NCBI GenBank assembly: GCA_003290165.1
Contig: QNQO01010757.1
Coordinates: 1-64,000, forward strand
Reading direction: 5' to 3'
Source of the DNA: Berberis thunbergii
Taxonomy: Eukaryota; Streptophyta; Magnoliopsida; Ranunculales; Berberidaceae
Length of the DNA stretch: 64,000 bases
Part shown: piece by piece, positions 10,506 to 23,145 of the stretch
How the letters are laid out: every line of letters starts with the position of its first letter
Numbering within the stretch: the stretch's first letter is position 1
The notes under the pieces: generated by a model
The model's database searches: none
The model's input: the letters and a program-made list of their open reading frames with translations, nothing else
What the model was told of the DNA's origin: nothing
Made by a program: the position numbers and the translations under genes

Positions 10506-12300
10506 TTTTATTTATTTATTTATTTATTTATTTAAACCTACAAATAGAGAGGCACCTGTGGCATACCAGACCTTTATTAGAAATGCCCAAAAAACAGGCT
10601 GAAAAAAACATAATGGGGTTACAATTCGACTTTACCCATTATCTATCTAGACTAAAACTATTTTCTAATATACGCTTTATGCGTTCTATCCAAAAATAAC
10701 TAGAACCCGCGCTTTTTGCGTCAATGTAACTTTATCAAACGACCTGGAGGTTTTATCATATTTTGCCAAAGACGCCAAATGATCAGCCACTGAATTTACT
10801 TCTCTAAAAACATGAATGCAACACACACTCCATGTCATGTGCAATGTTTAATATTTCCCGCCACACATTTCCTAAAGACCAAAGAACTCCCATTCCATTA
10901 AACCATGATCTTACCAGAATAAAATCAGTTTGAATAATAACTCTATCAATCCCCAACTTTGAACAAAACTTCAACCCTTTTAAATGAGCCATGGTCTCCA
11001 TTTTATTGTTCAAACCCACACCAAAAAGAAAATTTTGGCCTCAAGACAGTGCCCTTTCGCATCCCTCACAATTACTCCACCAACCATGTTTTTAACCCCA
11101 GAATCACCATCCCATATTGCTGACCCATTTATATTTAGAGCATACCACCCTACTGACGGGCAATTTCAATAGAAACCAGTGGATTTTCACCCTACAATGC
11201 TTAATTACAAACTCGAGGTTCCGATTGACAAGATCCTCTTTCCCCCTCCCCTTTGGGAATAAAACAATGATTAACCAGTCGAATCCAATCACGAACTTTC
11301 AAAATCAAAAAATGGGTATTCCAACGTTTATCCAAGTATCTCTTCGCATTCCTTTAGTAAAAAACTTCCCAAAGAATAAAAAGTGGTGTCAATTGAAACA
11401 AAACCCCACCCTTCAAATTTACTGAAGCTTTTCGAAACCAAATTTTTATCAAGGAGTAAATCTCTATAGGGCATCTCGCATGAATCCCAAACACCATGTA
11501 AAAATGAGATTAAACCCTCCTCGCCTTCCACAAAGAGATGTTTAATCGATTCAATCTCTGAAAATCTGCAACAACTACACATCGAAACCTGCAGCACACC
11601 ACATGCATGTACCTCCCTGTCAATCGGAAATAGCTTTTTTCAAAATTCCCCAAACCAATACCGACATTTTAATTGAAAGAAGGGGATGCTACAATTTTGC
11701 ATAAATCGAATCTGGATTACCTCTAACTCTCACTGTTTCAAAAACAGATTTCATTGCGAACAAACCATCTACACTGAGCTTCCAAACTCAAACATCCAAT
11801 GTTGTTGAGTTTATTCGCAATCTATTAATATACGTTTCAAACGCATGAGACTTGCTCAATGAATCCAAGTCCCCCTTCCATTATGAATAACCTCGTTAAT
11901 GCTAAGCCATTCATGATTGTGAGCATGTATAATCTGTTTCTTGAAAACAACTCCCTCCAACCAATTTACTTCAAAAAAACTAGAATTTGCAACACCAACT
12001 TGCAAAGTATACAAGTGCCATATCTCCAAACACAACTACAGCAATTCCCTAACAAATATCGAGGAAACCATCTTTACATGGTAGACCCAAATAGGTTGTT
12101 TCTCATGAAAACATTTATGCCTCATGTGCATAGCCCATAAAGAGTTCATATTAATAAGATTCCACAGTGCTTTCAATCTAAAGCCTTAACAACCAGCACC
12201 AAACTCCTCAAAGCCAACCCCTTTTCCCTAACTGGCAAACACATTTTCTCTCACAAATTCAAAACACATCCACAACTACAACTGAACTTCAACAAGTGAT
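10506..12300 (-). pseudogene. LINE (L1-type) 3' part: zf-RVT and RNase H
   Basis: On the minus strand the segment near 11560 has the Cys-Cys...His pattern of the plant LINE zf-RVT domain (CSCCRFSEIESIKHLF). Further downstream is a plant-type RNase H, with METMAHLKGLKFCSKLGIDR, then QTDFILVRSWF, and the terminal REVNSVADHLA near 10790. The element ends at about 10509-10535 in a (TAAA)n tail, as plant LINEs do. Upstream of 11650 only degenerate fragments of the reverse transcriptase C-terminal side remain, with many stops. I found no target duplication and the 5' boundary is approximate. It is a 5'-truncated dead copy. Confidence 0.8.
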
Positions 12301-13302
12301 AAATAACAATCGATTTTGGCTCTAGAAATGTCTCTCAAATAGATTGATTAGATAAGGTTTGAGCTAGGTGTGGGCATCCCATTTCGCGATCTCGATCCCG
12401 TCCCATCCCAATTTGTTTGGGTCCTTTTGGGATTGATCAAACCCATCCCGAATCTTTCTAGTTCCGATCTAGAGTGGGATGGGATCGGGTTGGAGATTTT
12501 TAATACCGCCCAAACTTATTTATAATATTTATCATCATTAGTTTTAATCAAACTATTCTTTTAAAGGAAAGTTTAGGACGTGTTGAAATTAACTCAAAGC
12601 ATCTACTGTTTGAAAATTTAATTGTTTGATTTGCTAGTCTTTGTTTAGATAGGAACTTTAGTTTGAATATTTTAGGTCAATTAGAACTAGGGGTGGGCAC
12701 AGGATGGGATGGACCTCATCCTTATCCCATCTAGTTCGTTCGAGATCGAGACTAGATAGACCTCATCCCAACCTCGCTCCATCCCAAACAAGTTCGGGAC
12801 GAGACAGGATGAGCATGTACTAAATAGTCTTCTAATGAAAAATGACAAAAAAAATTTCATCTCACCTTGCTCACACACCAATAATGTCTTATGTATGTAC
12901 ATATAACTTTTATCACAACAATATAAAATATCATGTAAATTTTGATATCATATTACTCCTAATTGTATCTTGTATGAATAGTATTAGCTCTCAAGTTGTC
13001 TTAATATAAGTTCAAAAATGAAAAATTACTCATTGACCAAATTTTCAACTACATAACTCATAGAAACCTACCCATCATTGGCCTTTATTTTCAACAAAAA
13101 TAATTGTCCTATAACCAATCTAAAATGTGAAGAACATAAATTTTCATAGGTTCTATTTGACCTAAAATATTCAAACTAAAGTTTTTATCTAAACAAAGAG
13201 TATCAAATCAAACAAGTTTTCATACAATAGATGTTTTGATTTAATTTCAACGCATCATAAAATTTCCTTTAGAAGAGTAATTTGATTAGAATTAATAATA
13301 AT

Positions 13303-13859
13303 TGTTGATACATCAAAATAGACTGACCATCACGACCATACACGTGGCATAAAACCCCATCACGAGAATACAATCCCTGATTTATTAGAATAGCTCATAA
13401 AGCCCAAAAGAATTGAGGACAATTATAGAGACTCGGAATTGGTCCACCTCTAAGGAAGCGTAAGCGGATTCCGAATCTAGGCCTAGACGAATCCAAGGCC
13501 GTTATACATTCTCTCATAAAGAAGAAGAACATTACACCAAGAAAGAGCCGTAGAGGGACGTACGCCTCCGCGAATGCATCTCCATTAAGGAGGAGACTGT
13601 TACAGAGACATCTCCTTCCGTTGTGCCTCACATGCTTAAGTCACGTAGAGAGTTAACTACGACCACTATAAACGATAAAGGAAATTTTCTACAAAGGTAT
13701 GCAACTTTAACTGAGTTTTGTCCAGATTTACTTCCTTCTTCCAACAGAGGTACAGAGTTAAGCATTGGAGTGCCTTCGACCACGAAAAAGGTGGTCCTTG
13801 GCACTCTAACAGTGGTTTTGCAGGTCAAACTCGCAGGAGGACGATTTTTGGACACATCA
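13303..13859 (+). repeat. 5' LTR of the Tat-like element
   Basis: 557 bp, from TGTTGATACATC to GGACACATCA. The copy at 31610-32164 is 555 bp and clearly homologous but with many differences, so the insertion is old. Related LTRs lie at 7735 and 54520. Confidence 0.92.
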
Positions 13860-13860
13860 G

Positions 13861-13880
13861 TTTGGCGCCCTCCGTGGGGA
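13861..13880 (+). promoter_or_regulatory. Primer-binding site of the Tat-like element
   Basis: TTTGGCGCCCTCCGTGGGGA begins two bases after the LTR end. TGGCGCC-type primer-binding sites are usual in Tat and Athila gypsy elements. The cognate tRNA is not determined here. Confidence 0.75.
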
Positions 13881-13964
13881 ACGACAAGTTTCCTTTTTAT
13901 AGAACACACATTGATAAAGTTCATTACAACTTGACAAAGGGTCAGCCAACCATCAGATAAAATA

Positions 13965-15370
13965 ATGCTGACCCCAGATCACAATAACTCTCCTTCTGAT
14001 GAACCACTAACAGCCGGAGAAGAAGACACAATCCGGATCACCGAACCATTAGCATTCAAAAACGCGGATCCACTACACGCAATAGTTCAAACAGCCCAGA
14101 CGGCCGTCGACGCTACCACGGACCCTTGTGTAGACTTGTTCATGGCCCAGATAAAATACATGACGAGGATGCTGGAGAAAATCATCCAAGAACGCGTTCA
14201 GCAGGACGACCCTGCTTCTGCACCGCCTTAACAAAACTCAACTATCCGAACTCAAGGGAGCGGCGAAGCTTTAGTGGAACCCTAACAAAGAAATGTTGAG
14301 ATCAACAAACTCAACCGACACAAAACTCTGCAGTGCGGCGAAACAACTGCTGAGATACCGTTCAGAATCAGAGTCACGAATCCAAACATACTATACAAAT
14401 TGGCCAAACCACCATTCTCTGACAAACTCATAAAGAAGGCAATGCAAAAGAAGTCCACTCCGCCAAAGTTCAAAGTATACGATGGCACCGCCAACCTGAC
14501 TGATCACCTAAGACACTTTCACCATATGATGGCTCTAAAGGAAACCACCGAGTCGATTCAGGGCAGAACGTTCCCAACCAGCCTCACTTCCACAACAATG
14601 AAGTGGTTCAACAGCTTACCACCAAGAACAATAGATTCTTTCCAAGCCTTAGCCACTGTTTTCATTACCAAATTCATCGGGAGCCAACGAATGAGGAAAT
14701 GAGCCCATTATCTTCTACACATCCGATAAAAGCCAGACGAAACAATACTGGAATATGTTACTCGTTTCACCAACAAACTAACAATGATTGATGAATGTAG
14801 CGAAGATACAGCCGCTGCGATTTTCATCATAGGATTGAAGATATGTACCTTTTCCTTAACTTGGAACCTCCAAAAGGCATGGCAGTCCTGTAGAAAATAA
14901 CACAAACATATTTTTCTTGAGGAAATGAAAGCTGCGAGGAGAAAGAACGACCAGGAAAAGAAGAACCATTCGAGGAAACAAGAAAGAAAAGATGAAAGAA
15001 GATGAGATAACGGATCACGGGAAGACAACAATCACTTAAAGAAACATCGAACTGACGAGCGCACAAAGTCCAACCAGCAAGAATCTAGGAAATCATAGTC
15101 GACATGACCCAATCATGAGCGAATAACTAGCGTAATAAGGAAGGAGTATAAACCATACATAGCCCTAAAAGCAAGCCGAACTGACATATTAAAACACAAT
15201 AAACTGGGAGAATGTCAACTGGCCTACGAGAATGAAAGAAGACCCAGAAGGATGAGACAAGAACATATATTGTTCTTTCCACAAGGATCACATGCATGAT
15301 ACCGATGACTGCTACAAATTAAAAGAAGAAATCGAACACTGGATCCAGAAGAGATGACTGGACTAGTTCG
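13965..15370 (+). pseudogene. Decayed Tat-like gag
   Basis: The first open segment (13965-14231, 88 codons) is the probable gag N-terminus. Stops follow, and then a 100-codon open block (14400-14702) carries the gypsy gag core: PPFSDKLIKKAM, PPKFKVYDGTANLTDHLRHF, MKWFNSLPP and FITKFIGSQ. Further shifted fragments include ILEYVTRFTNKL. The same core is found in the minus-strand copy at 6314-7734. From about 15370 to 15940 I cannot recognise protease or reverse transcriptase, so pol is deleted or too decayed to see. Capsid function is lost. Confidence 0.82.
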
Positions 15371-15939
15371 TCGGCACATCAGATAAGCATTTCAAGGGCA
15401 ATGAAAATTTAGACGCTACCGCCACGAGATCAAAGGAGAGATCAAGGGAATTAATTGACGCTCTACACAACATTCTCATTGGGAAAGAAGCACTTCCCAT
15501 CTGAACTAACCTATATCGAATTTGAGAGGCCAACACTAAAAAAACCCCAACAACAGAGACAAATTCGGCCAAAATCAATTGCAAAGGAACTAACAAACAA
15601 CATCAGGCCACAACAAGAAGGGACAAACGGGGAGCAATAACCACGCGAACAAATAAAGTCATAAATTAGAAGGAATAGCAAAGGCATGAGCATCAACACG
15701 AGGGTAAACAATAGCAATGCTGGAATAAAAAAAAGAAATGTTCCACGATGTAACATAACCAGTCTAAGAGAACGACTGCTGAAATGGTCGAAAGAAGTCA
15801 ATAGAGTTTCATTTTCAGAATCGACATCTCACAAAATAGAAACAACTTCATAGCAAAGCTACAAAAAATAATGGGTGCAAAAGCCCGCAAATAATCAAGA
15901 CACAAGTCAGATATTCACGATAAGCTTCTCGTCTGACCA

Positions 15940-16750
15940 ACCAAAGAAGCAAAAGTTAGACACCTGAGTCAAAACAAAAACTTCGAATCGAATGAGGTGT
16001 CGAGTTAACAAAGTAAAAGTTGGATGAACGAGTCAACTAAAAGGAAATTATTTCGAGTCGACTAGAGTGTGGCATAAAATGAAGCAAAAGTTGGACACCC
16101 GAGTCAAACTAAAAAAAAAATTGAATCGACCGAGGTGTCGAGTTAAGGAAGTAAAAGGTGGACGAATGAGTCAACTAAAAGGAAATGACTTCGAGTCGAC
16201 TAAAATGTCGCACAAAATGAAGCAAAAGTTGGATACCCGAGTCAAACTAAACAAAAACTTTGAATCGATCGAGGTGTCGAGTTAACGAAGTAAAAGTTGG
16301 ACGAATGAGTCAACTAAAAGGAAATGACTTTGAGTCGACCAGAGTGTAGAACAAAATGAAACAAAAGTTGGACACCTGAGTCAAACTAAACAAAATTTTT
16401 GAATCGACCGAGGTGTCGAGTTTACGAAGTAAAAGTTGGAGAAATGAGTCAACTAAAAGGAAATGATTTCTAGTCCACCAAAGTATCGCACACAACGAAG
16501 CAAAAGTTGGTCACCCGAGTCAAACTAAAAAAAACTTCGAATTGATCGAGGTGTTGAGTTAACAAAGTAAAAGTTGGACGAACTAGTCAACCAAAAGGAA
16601 ATGACTCGAGTCGACCAGAGTGTCGCATAAAACGAAAAAAAGTTGGACACCCGAGTCAAAGAGAAAACAAAAACATTGAACCGATCGAGGAATCTAGTTA
16701 ACGAAGTAAAAGTTTCAACTAAGAAACGACTTTGAATCAACTAAAGCATT
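15940..16750 (+). repeat. Tandem repeat, about 139 bp period, dimeric
   Basis: GAGTCAACTAAAAGGAAA-like blocks recur near 16030, 16168, 16307, 16446 and 16583, giving a period of about 138-140 bp over roughly five to six copies. Each unit is two related halves of about 70 bp: one with AAAAGTTGGACGAATGAGTC and CGAGTCGAC, the other with AAAAGTTGGACACCCGAGTC and GAATCGA...GAGGTGTCGAG. The unit is therefore a diverged dimer. It lies in the internal region of the Tat-like element, where arrays of this kind are known in this lineage. Confidence 0.9.
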
Positions 16751-16926
16751 GCACCTTGAACAAACGAGCCAATTGAACAAAGCAACTTCGTATCATGACA
16801 AACTAGCAAAGCAAGATATCAGGCGAATAATTCAAAGGAGAAAATACGCAAGAAAAATAGCCTTCCAAAACAATTTAGAAACAACAAGTACAAGATCAAG
16901 GCATACGCATTAAAGCATGGGAAAAA

Positions 16927-19900
16927 TCAAGGCATACACATTAAAGCATGGGAGAACACCAGAAGAAACACATAAAACTTCATTTCCAAAGAAACCATTA
17001 GATTGTGATTGACCTGACGACTCAAGCTCGTCACCTCTGCATAAGGGAGATGAGTCATCATTTCCATTACAAGCCTAACACCATTATCAAGGTAAAGGCT
17101 CAGATTCAGCACGGACATTAGGGACCTCTCTACCGACCGCCTGTGCCATTCACTCATCAGCTTGCATGCACCATTCTACACACCAAGACGACAAAACCAA
17201 CAAAACTTTCCATCCGATTTAACTCAGATCTCCTCATAAGCAGGTTCCTTCCAACTAATCCGTGAATGAAGATGTAACGACCCGATCCGCACAGTAAGAT
17301 ATTGTCCGTTTTGGGCCCAACCGACCCGTACGGCTTTAAAATGCCTCTTTCAAAGTATGCACAACGGTCACTGAGCCCCTCTCTGGCCCTACTCATCCAG
17401 ATATTGTCCTCTTTGGCCTATTGGGCAGCATTCTGCACCTCCCTAACCTCAAGGATTTGTTGCTTCTACCCACCTACTGGGGCTCCACAGGCCTCTTACT
17501 ATGGGGATCCAACCTCGCACATATATAACACATCACCATCCCGCACCCAGGCGATGTGGGACTATGATCTTCCCTTGGTAGCTTGGGATCCACAGGCCTG
17601 TTGGGCCTATTGGGCTCCAACCCTCACCCTCCCCCTCAGGTCCGGCCACACAAGGGTCTCACAGTCCACCCCCTTAGGGCCCAACGTCCTCATTGGCCAC
17701 ACAGGCCCAACGTCCACGTCGGCACACTTCTGGCTGGGTCATGCTCTGATACCATTCTGTAACGACCCGATCTGCACAGTAAGATATTGTCCGGTTTGGG
17801 CCCAACCGGCCCGCACGACTTTAAAAGGCCTCTTTCAGAGTATGCACAACGGACACTGGACCCCTCTCTGACCCTACTCATCCAGATATTGTCCGTTTTG
17901 GCCTATTGAGCAGCATTCCGCACCTCTCTCACCTCAAGGATTTGTTACTTCCACCCACCTACTGGGGCTCCACAGGTCTCTTACTATGGGGATCCAACCT
18001 CGCACATATATATCACATCACCATCCCGCACCCAGGCGATGTGGGACTATGATCTTCCCTTGGTAGCTTGGGATCCACTGGCCTATTGGGCTCCAACCCT
18101 CACCCTGCACCCTCCCTCTCAGGTCCGCCCACACAAGGGTCTCACAGAAGAACTCGAGGAATCACTACCACCACCCGTGGCCGGAAAGGACGAGGAAACA
18201 ACATGGGAACCTTCATCACCATTTCGTCGCACGACAGAAATGGAACGAATGACATCCGAAGGATTCAAGTAGGCTGCGGACAGAGGAACCTCCATCCCTC
18301 CATCAACAAGAGGGGAAAGAGAAGGACGAGACTGCAACTCTGAGGCCAAACCTTGACTGCCATGTTATTCAAATTGAACAACATCCAACTGAGGCATTTT
18401 GTCATCCAAAGACCGAAGATCCTCTTCAGAACACTTGACAATGTCAAGGCCACCATAAGTGAGATAAGCCTCTTTTCACCATCATCCAAGGGATGAAAAA
18501 TATCCTTCTCACTCCTCTCCAGAGCCAACCTCAATTCTTCCACCTCCTGCAGAGAACAATGGTCCTCCCTCGAAGGATATATGTCCATATAATTCAAATA
18601 AAGAGCCATGCGACGCACAAAATCAAAAAGTCGTTTCTTCTTGGGCACGCGATCGGAAGATATAAAAAATCGTTTCGACGGACTAATCGCCTTCACCACT
18701 TTCCTCTTTCTAGAAGGACTGGTAGCAGTATGAATATGAGCATTGAGATTCGTAACATCAGAGCCCACTTTCCGATCAATGACCACTTCGTCAATGACAA
18801 CATAGGCAACAATCTCATTACAAGCCTAACACCATCTTCAAGGTGAGGCTCGGATTCAGCATAGACATCGGGGACCTCTCTACCGACTGCCTGTGCCATT
18901 CATTTATCAGCTTGCATGCACCATCCTGCACACCAAGACGAGAAAACCAACAAAAATTCTCATCCGATTTAACTCGGATCTCATTAGAAGTAGGTTCCTT
19001 CCAACTAATCCGTGAATGAAGAACATGAGGATCAGGTAGTATGGAGGAACCTCCACTACCACCCAAGGCCGAAAAGGATGAGGAAACAACGTAGTAACCT
19101 CCATCACCATTTCATGGTAGAAATGAGACGAATGACAGCCGAAGGATTCAAGTAGGTTGCGGACAGAAGAACCTCCATCCCTCCTTCAGTAAGTAGGTTG
19201 TCCTCCTCCTTCAGTAAGAGGGGAAGGAGGAGGACAAGGCTGAAACTATGAGGCCAGACCTTGACTGTCAATTTCTTCAGATTGAACAACAACCAACTGG
19301 AGCATCTTGTCATTCAAAGACCGAAGATCCTCTTCTAAACAATTGACAATGTCAAGGCCACCATAAGCAGAGATAAACCTCTTTTCACCATCATCCAAGG
19401 GACGAACAATATCCTTCTCACTCCTCTCCAGAGCCAACCTCAACTCTTCCGATTTCTGCAGAGAACAACGGTCCTCCCTCGAAGGATCTTTGTCCATAAA
19501 ATTCGAATAAAGAGCCATGTGATGCACAGATTCAACAAGTTGTTTCTTATTCAACACACGATTGAAAAATAGAAACAACCACTTTGACGGACTAAACAGG
19601 CTCGCCAATTTCCTCTTTCTAGAAGGACCGGTAGCAATACGACTAGGAACATCGAGATCTGTAACATCATAGCCCATTTTTTGATGAACAACCACTTTAT
19701 TGATGACAACACGGGAAACAATCTCCGCAGCCTGCCTTGCAGTCAACAAAGCCCTTTTTCAGTCTCATTCATGGTATATAGGCCACGACACCTCACCATA
19801 TCATCAGTAATATAGGAACCCAATGAGACCATCGAAATCCCAAAAAGCGCTCACCGATAATCCGCTCCTCAGCAGTCAATTTCATATTCCGATGTTTGAG

Positions 19901-20350
19901 AGGAACTCAGAAAAACTTTACTATCAAAAAACCACACAAATTGAAATGGCCAGAACCAACAAATGCATGGAATCAATCCCGTGACCTGCTCCTAATGTCG
20001 GCACTAAGGTTACCGAAACATGTAGTAGAATACATAAAACATGTATGGTTAGACGTCATGATGAACCCATAAAGGAATGCAAGATTTGAGGTGTTAAAAA
20101 AATATCAGAAAAAATGGCCTTAGCATACGTGACAACCATGAACCTCCAGCCATTCAGCCTCATTTGAGCAGGAGGAATACCCAAGTAGTCTAGATATGAC
20201 CAGAACAGCTCCGGAACAGGGAACCGGAGACCGACATAGAACATGCGAGGATATAGTGCGATATATCCTTTCCTCGAGCAAAAAAACTGACTTTTTTGCG
20301 AGGAAGAATGATTTATAGGCCCTCAGGCAAATAATTGTTGGAACGAACAC
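16927..20350 (-). pseudogene. Antisense ORF of the Tat-like element, tandemly duplicated
   Basis: Minus-strand reading (antisense to the element) gives a decayed protein: near 20250 RFPVPELFWSYLDYLGIPPA, then near 19700-19250 a 167-codon open block with PSRKRKLAS, PSREDRCSLQ, EELRLALERSEKDI and PLDDGEKRFISAYGG. A second copy of the distal part follows at 18786-18265 (PSREDHCSLQ, EELRLALERSEKDI, PLDDGEKRLIS), so roughly 0.9 kb is duplicated in tandem (18830-19760 versus 17080-18830 without the miniature LTR element). The same protein occurs, again antisense to its element, at 55341-56535. Its function is unknown; similar antisense ORFs are described in Tat elements. Confidence 0.72.
17273..18146 (-). 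mobile_element. TRIM-like miniature LTR retrotransposon
   Basis: Two direct repeats of about 390 bp (17273-17663 and 17759-18146) run TGTGAGACCC to GGGTCGTTACA on the minus strand. They enclose only 95 bp, which hold a methionine-initiator-type primer-binding site (reverse complement of GCTCTGATACCA at 17743-17754) and a polypurine tract (minus-strand CTAAGGGGGTGGAC, about 17664-17678). A perfect 5 bp duplication GAAGA flanks it (17268-17272 and 18147-18151). With no coding capacity and 874 bp total it is a terminal-repeat retrotransposon in miniature. The LTR has no 5S rRNA-like segment, so it is not Cassandra. Confidence 0.9.
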
Positions 20351-20376
20351 TATCTAAAGTAGCCTGAGAGGCTTTG

Positions 20377-22808
20377 TGTAATATCTGTGTTTTAAAAAAA
20401 AGATTCCGGGCAGGGGTGTACTCAGTAGAGATGGTGGGGGCACATAGCCACCCACCCTTTAAGAGACAAACCCCCTCCTTTTCTTTCTTCTCCTTCTTTT
20501 CCTTTTTTCTTCTTCAGCGAGAGGTTCTCTCACAGCGACGCTGTTCGCCAGGTTCATTCAAGGAGGTCGAGCGATTTCCTTCGTGGAATCTCGCCATTGT
20601 CCTTCATTTCTTCCCCTCTTCGTATCTCTGTTGGTTTTTTGCAAAAAAAAAAAAAAAATCAGTTTTCACATTTGGGTTTGGTGTTGGCTTGTTTGATCGG
20701 TTTCTGTAACTCCGATCAACCGTGGAGGAGCCTTGGTGGCGTCATTGGGAGCCCTTATAACCGACATGCAAGGTTGATTTTGGGGTTGGTCAGATTTTAA
20801 AAAAAATCAGGGTGCATGTTCGTTTTGAGGATTCTTCGGCATGAATCTGGGCTTTGGGTGCGTGGGTGAGCTTCACATTCATGACTCCGAGTGTCCTTAG
20901 ACCCATTTTCGGCTTATTGTGCCATTTGGAGGCTATCAGACCGGAGTAGGGAGGGTTTTGACGCGTTTTCGCCAAACTTTGGGTTTCGGCGGGGTGTTTG
21001 CCAAATTTTTATTGCCTGTAAGTTTTTCTTTTAGTCACGCGCCACTTGTAATTTATTTATTTATTCAGTTTTCGGCTAGTTTACTCATTTTCGAGTCTGC
21101 CTTGCAGTTTTAAAAATTTTTGTGGTTCCGCATTCGTGGTTTTGCGAGTTAGGAGCTTTGACCGGTAGGAATTGGGATTTGAAAATCCATTCCGCCCAGG
21201 TGAGGGGAATTATAATATTTATTTTGAGAAATAATTATTTGAAATCCTAAATTTAATTTTACATTATACCGTCGATTGTATATAATTGAATCCAAATCCG
21301 AAATTCGGAGTTTTCAGATATTTCGATGATTGTGTTGGTTATTTGTGAATGAATTGCGTATTGGATTTTCTGAAAGCATGATATACTTGAATGAAATCGA
21401 ATAGTGAATGAATTTTGGTGTGATTAGACTTTGGTGTAATGACATTGGACTTGTATGCTTCGTTTTCGAGTTTGCATAGTATGTCATATTTTACCGTGGA
21501 TTTTCGAGTCTTGAGCATGTTTGATAATCGACTCGAATAAATTTATCGTGGTGAATTGGGTCATGTTGGGACCCTGACATAGTTGTGGTTTTTTAAAAAT
21601 TGGCGAATTGTTTATGATTGCATGTCTGTTACCTTTGATTATATACAGACTCGTCATTTGGGCATGTGGATATTAGTATAAGTGTTTTTACCCCGTTGTA
21701 ATGCCTGTTGTGCCGATGCTTAGGAGCTTGCTCGCATCGTGAGTTGGATGGTGCTTGAGATGACTCGCACCTGACATTGAGGACGCTATTGCATGTGGCA
21801 AGTTTGCTGAGGTGCGGTGAGCTCTCGCACGCACTTGCCACTATAGAGTGCAATAGGACGGGTCTCGGAGGACGTGCTTTGGAGATTACTCGCTTTTCCT
21901 CCCAGCGCGCTTGAGTTTGATTGTGTTAGCTTGGCCGTGTTAGGCCAGTCGTTCGGGATGTTTGAGTTTGTATCCTGACAGATGGCACCCCATTAGGATA
22001 CAAACAAGCCTGAAGTGGTACTGGTGCAGGTTGTGGGATGTGTCTGGGTGAGACACATTCGTAGGGTATGCGAATACCTACGATATGAGACACTTATACA
22101 GAATTTTACAGGATTTTTGGTTTCAACCTGATTGCTATACCTAGGAGACTAGAAAGAATTATGAGATTGTCTTTATTTCCATCGCTTGATATTTATCATA
22201 TTTGAATCACTTGTAAAGATCAGCATATATTGTAAACTTGTAGTTATTGTGGAATCTGAAATGTTTGTGTTGTTGCTTGAACTTAGAAACATTGTCCTTA
22301 GAGACACGGTGTGATCTAGACTTTAGAGCTTGTTGCTTATTCATTGTTGTGTGGCATGAATTTTCCTTGTATATTATTCTGTGATTTGTATTGAGTTTGC
22401 TTGCACCAGCTAGCTTTGTCCTTTGCTGACCCCGCAAGAGGTGTGCTTCTATTGGAGTGCAGGCAGTGTTGGCATTCCTGCTGATCGTGACGCGTAGGCC
22501 TCGTTTTCCGTTGTAGGCGCGTTTTGTGCTGTTTGGTCGTGTCCACCCTGTACGGGTATGTTTTGCTTCATTTGTGTTATCATGTGTACTATATTGTTAT
22601 ACTAGATGCTTGTATATTGGTTTTGTCGCTATGACTCTGGCGGGGCGAATCAAATATACTTATTTTGTTCAAATTTTATCATGGTTTTTATTTCCGTTTC
22701 ATTCTCGTATCAAGAATGTGTTATATCATGATGTTGTGGCCGGTTACGATCCGCCGGGTTAGTTCACGTATCGGCACGCTGCGATCCCGTGGCGGGTCGG
22801 GCGTGACA
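20377..22808. mobile_element. Probable solo LTR of a large gypsy element
   Basis: The 2432 bp segment starts TGTAATATCTG and ends GGGCGTGACA, with flanking 5-mers CTTTG (20372-20376) and CTTTT (22809-22813) that match at four of five positions. It has no coding sequence. TG...CA ends, near-duplicate flanks and the GGCGTGACA terminus fit a long chromovirus-type LTR left by LTR-LTR recombination. It interrupts the Tat-like element. Orientation as written (plus) is likely but not proven. A pyrimidine-rich, gene-leader-like stretch at 20465-20630 would fit an LTR transcript leader. Confidence 0.6.
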
Positions 22809-23140
22809 CTTTTTTTGGAGAAGCGGAAAGCTAATCATCAACTAAAATGTCACCAGCAGGCATCATAAACATAGGAGAACGTACGAGAAAAAAAGGCAGT
22901 AGACAAAAAGAAATAACACTACAGATGGCATAAAAAATTAATAAGAGCAACCACAACACCTTTTAAACAACTGAGAAACAAAGAGACCGTTCACGGAGCG
23001 ACATACGGGACATAATGGCGCATTAAAAATATGCGCGAAAACGAATAGACAACGAAGTAACCGAGACGATCAAGCAACTAAAAGTTATCAAGGTCAGTGC
23101 AAAATCACAATCGACATACAAACCATCACACAGTTAGTAG
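22809..23140 (+). other. Tat-like element internal tail
   Basis: Non-coding internal sequence between the solo LTR and the composite element. It continues after the composite at 31579-31609, where the polypurine tract of the Tat-like element lies. Confidence 0.6.
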
Positions 23141-23145
23141 ACATG

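Noticed and set aside
1777..13302. hAT elements at 1777 and 12365/12688 being one family
   Set aside because: They share only the superfamily-type TIR; subterminal motifs (CGGTTC versus GGGATGGGAT) differ.
13623..13960. Two overlapping ORFs near 13.6-13.9 kb
   Set aside because: They fall in the LTR and PBS of the Tat-like element.
15940..16750. CRISPR-like array
   Set aside because: Units are contiguous, diverged tandem repeats with no unique spacers, in a plant genome.
17302..17871. 189-codon plus-strand ORF
   Set aside because: It lies wholly in the TRIM element, crosses LTR, PPT and PBS, and has no recognisable protein.
17273..18146. Cassandra element with 5S rRNA sequence
   Set aside because: No 5S rRNA-like promoter block is present in either LTR.
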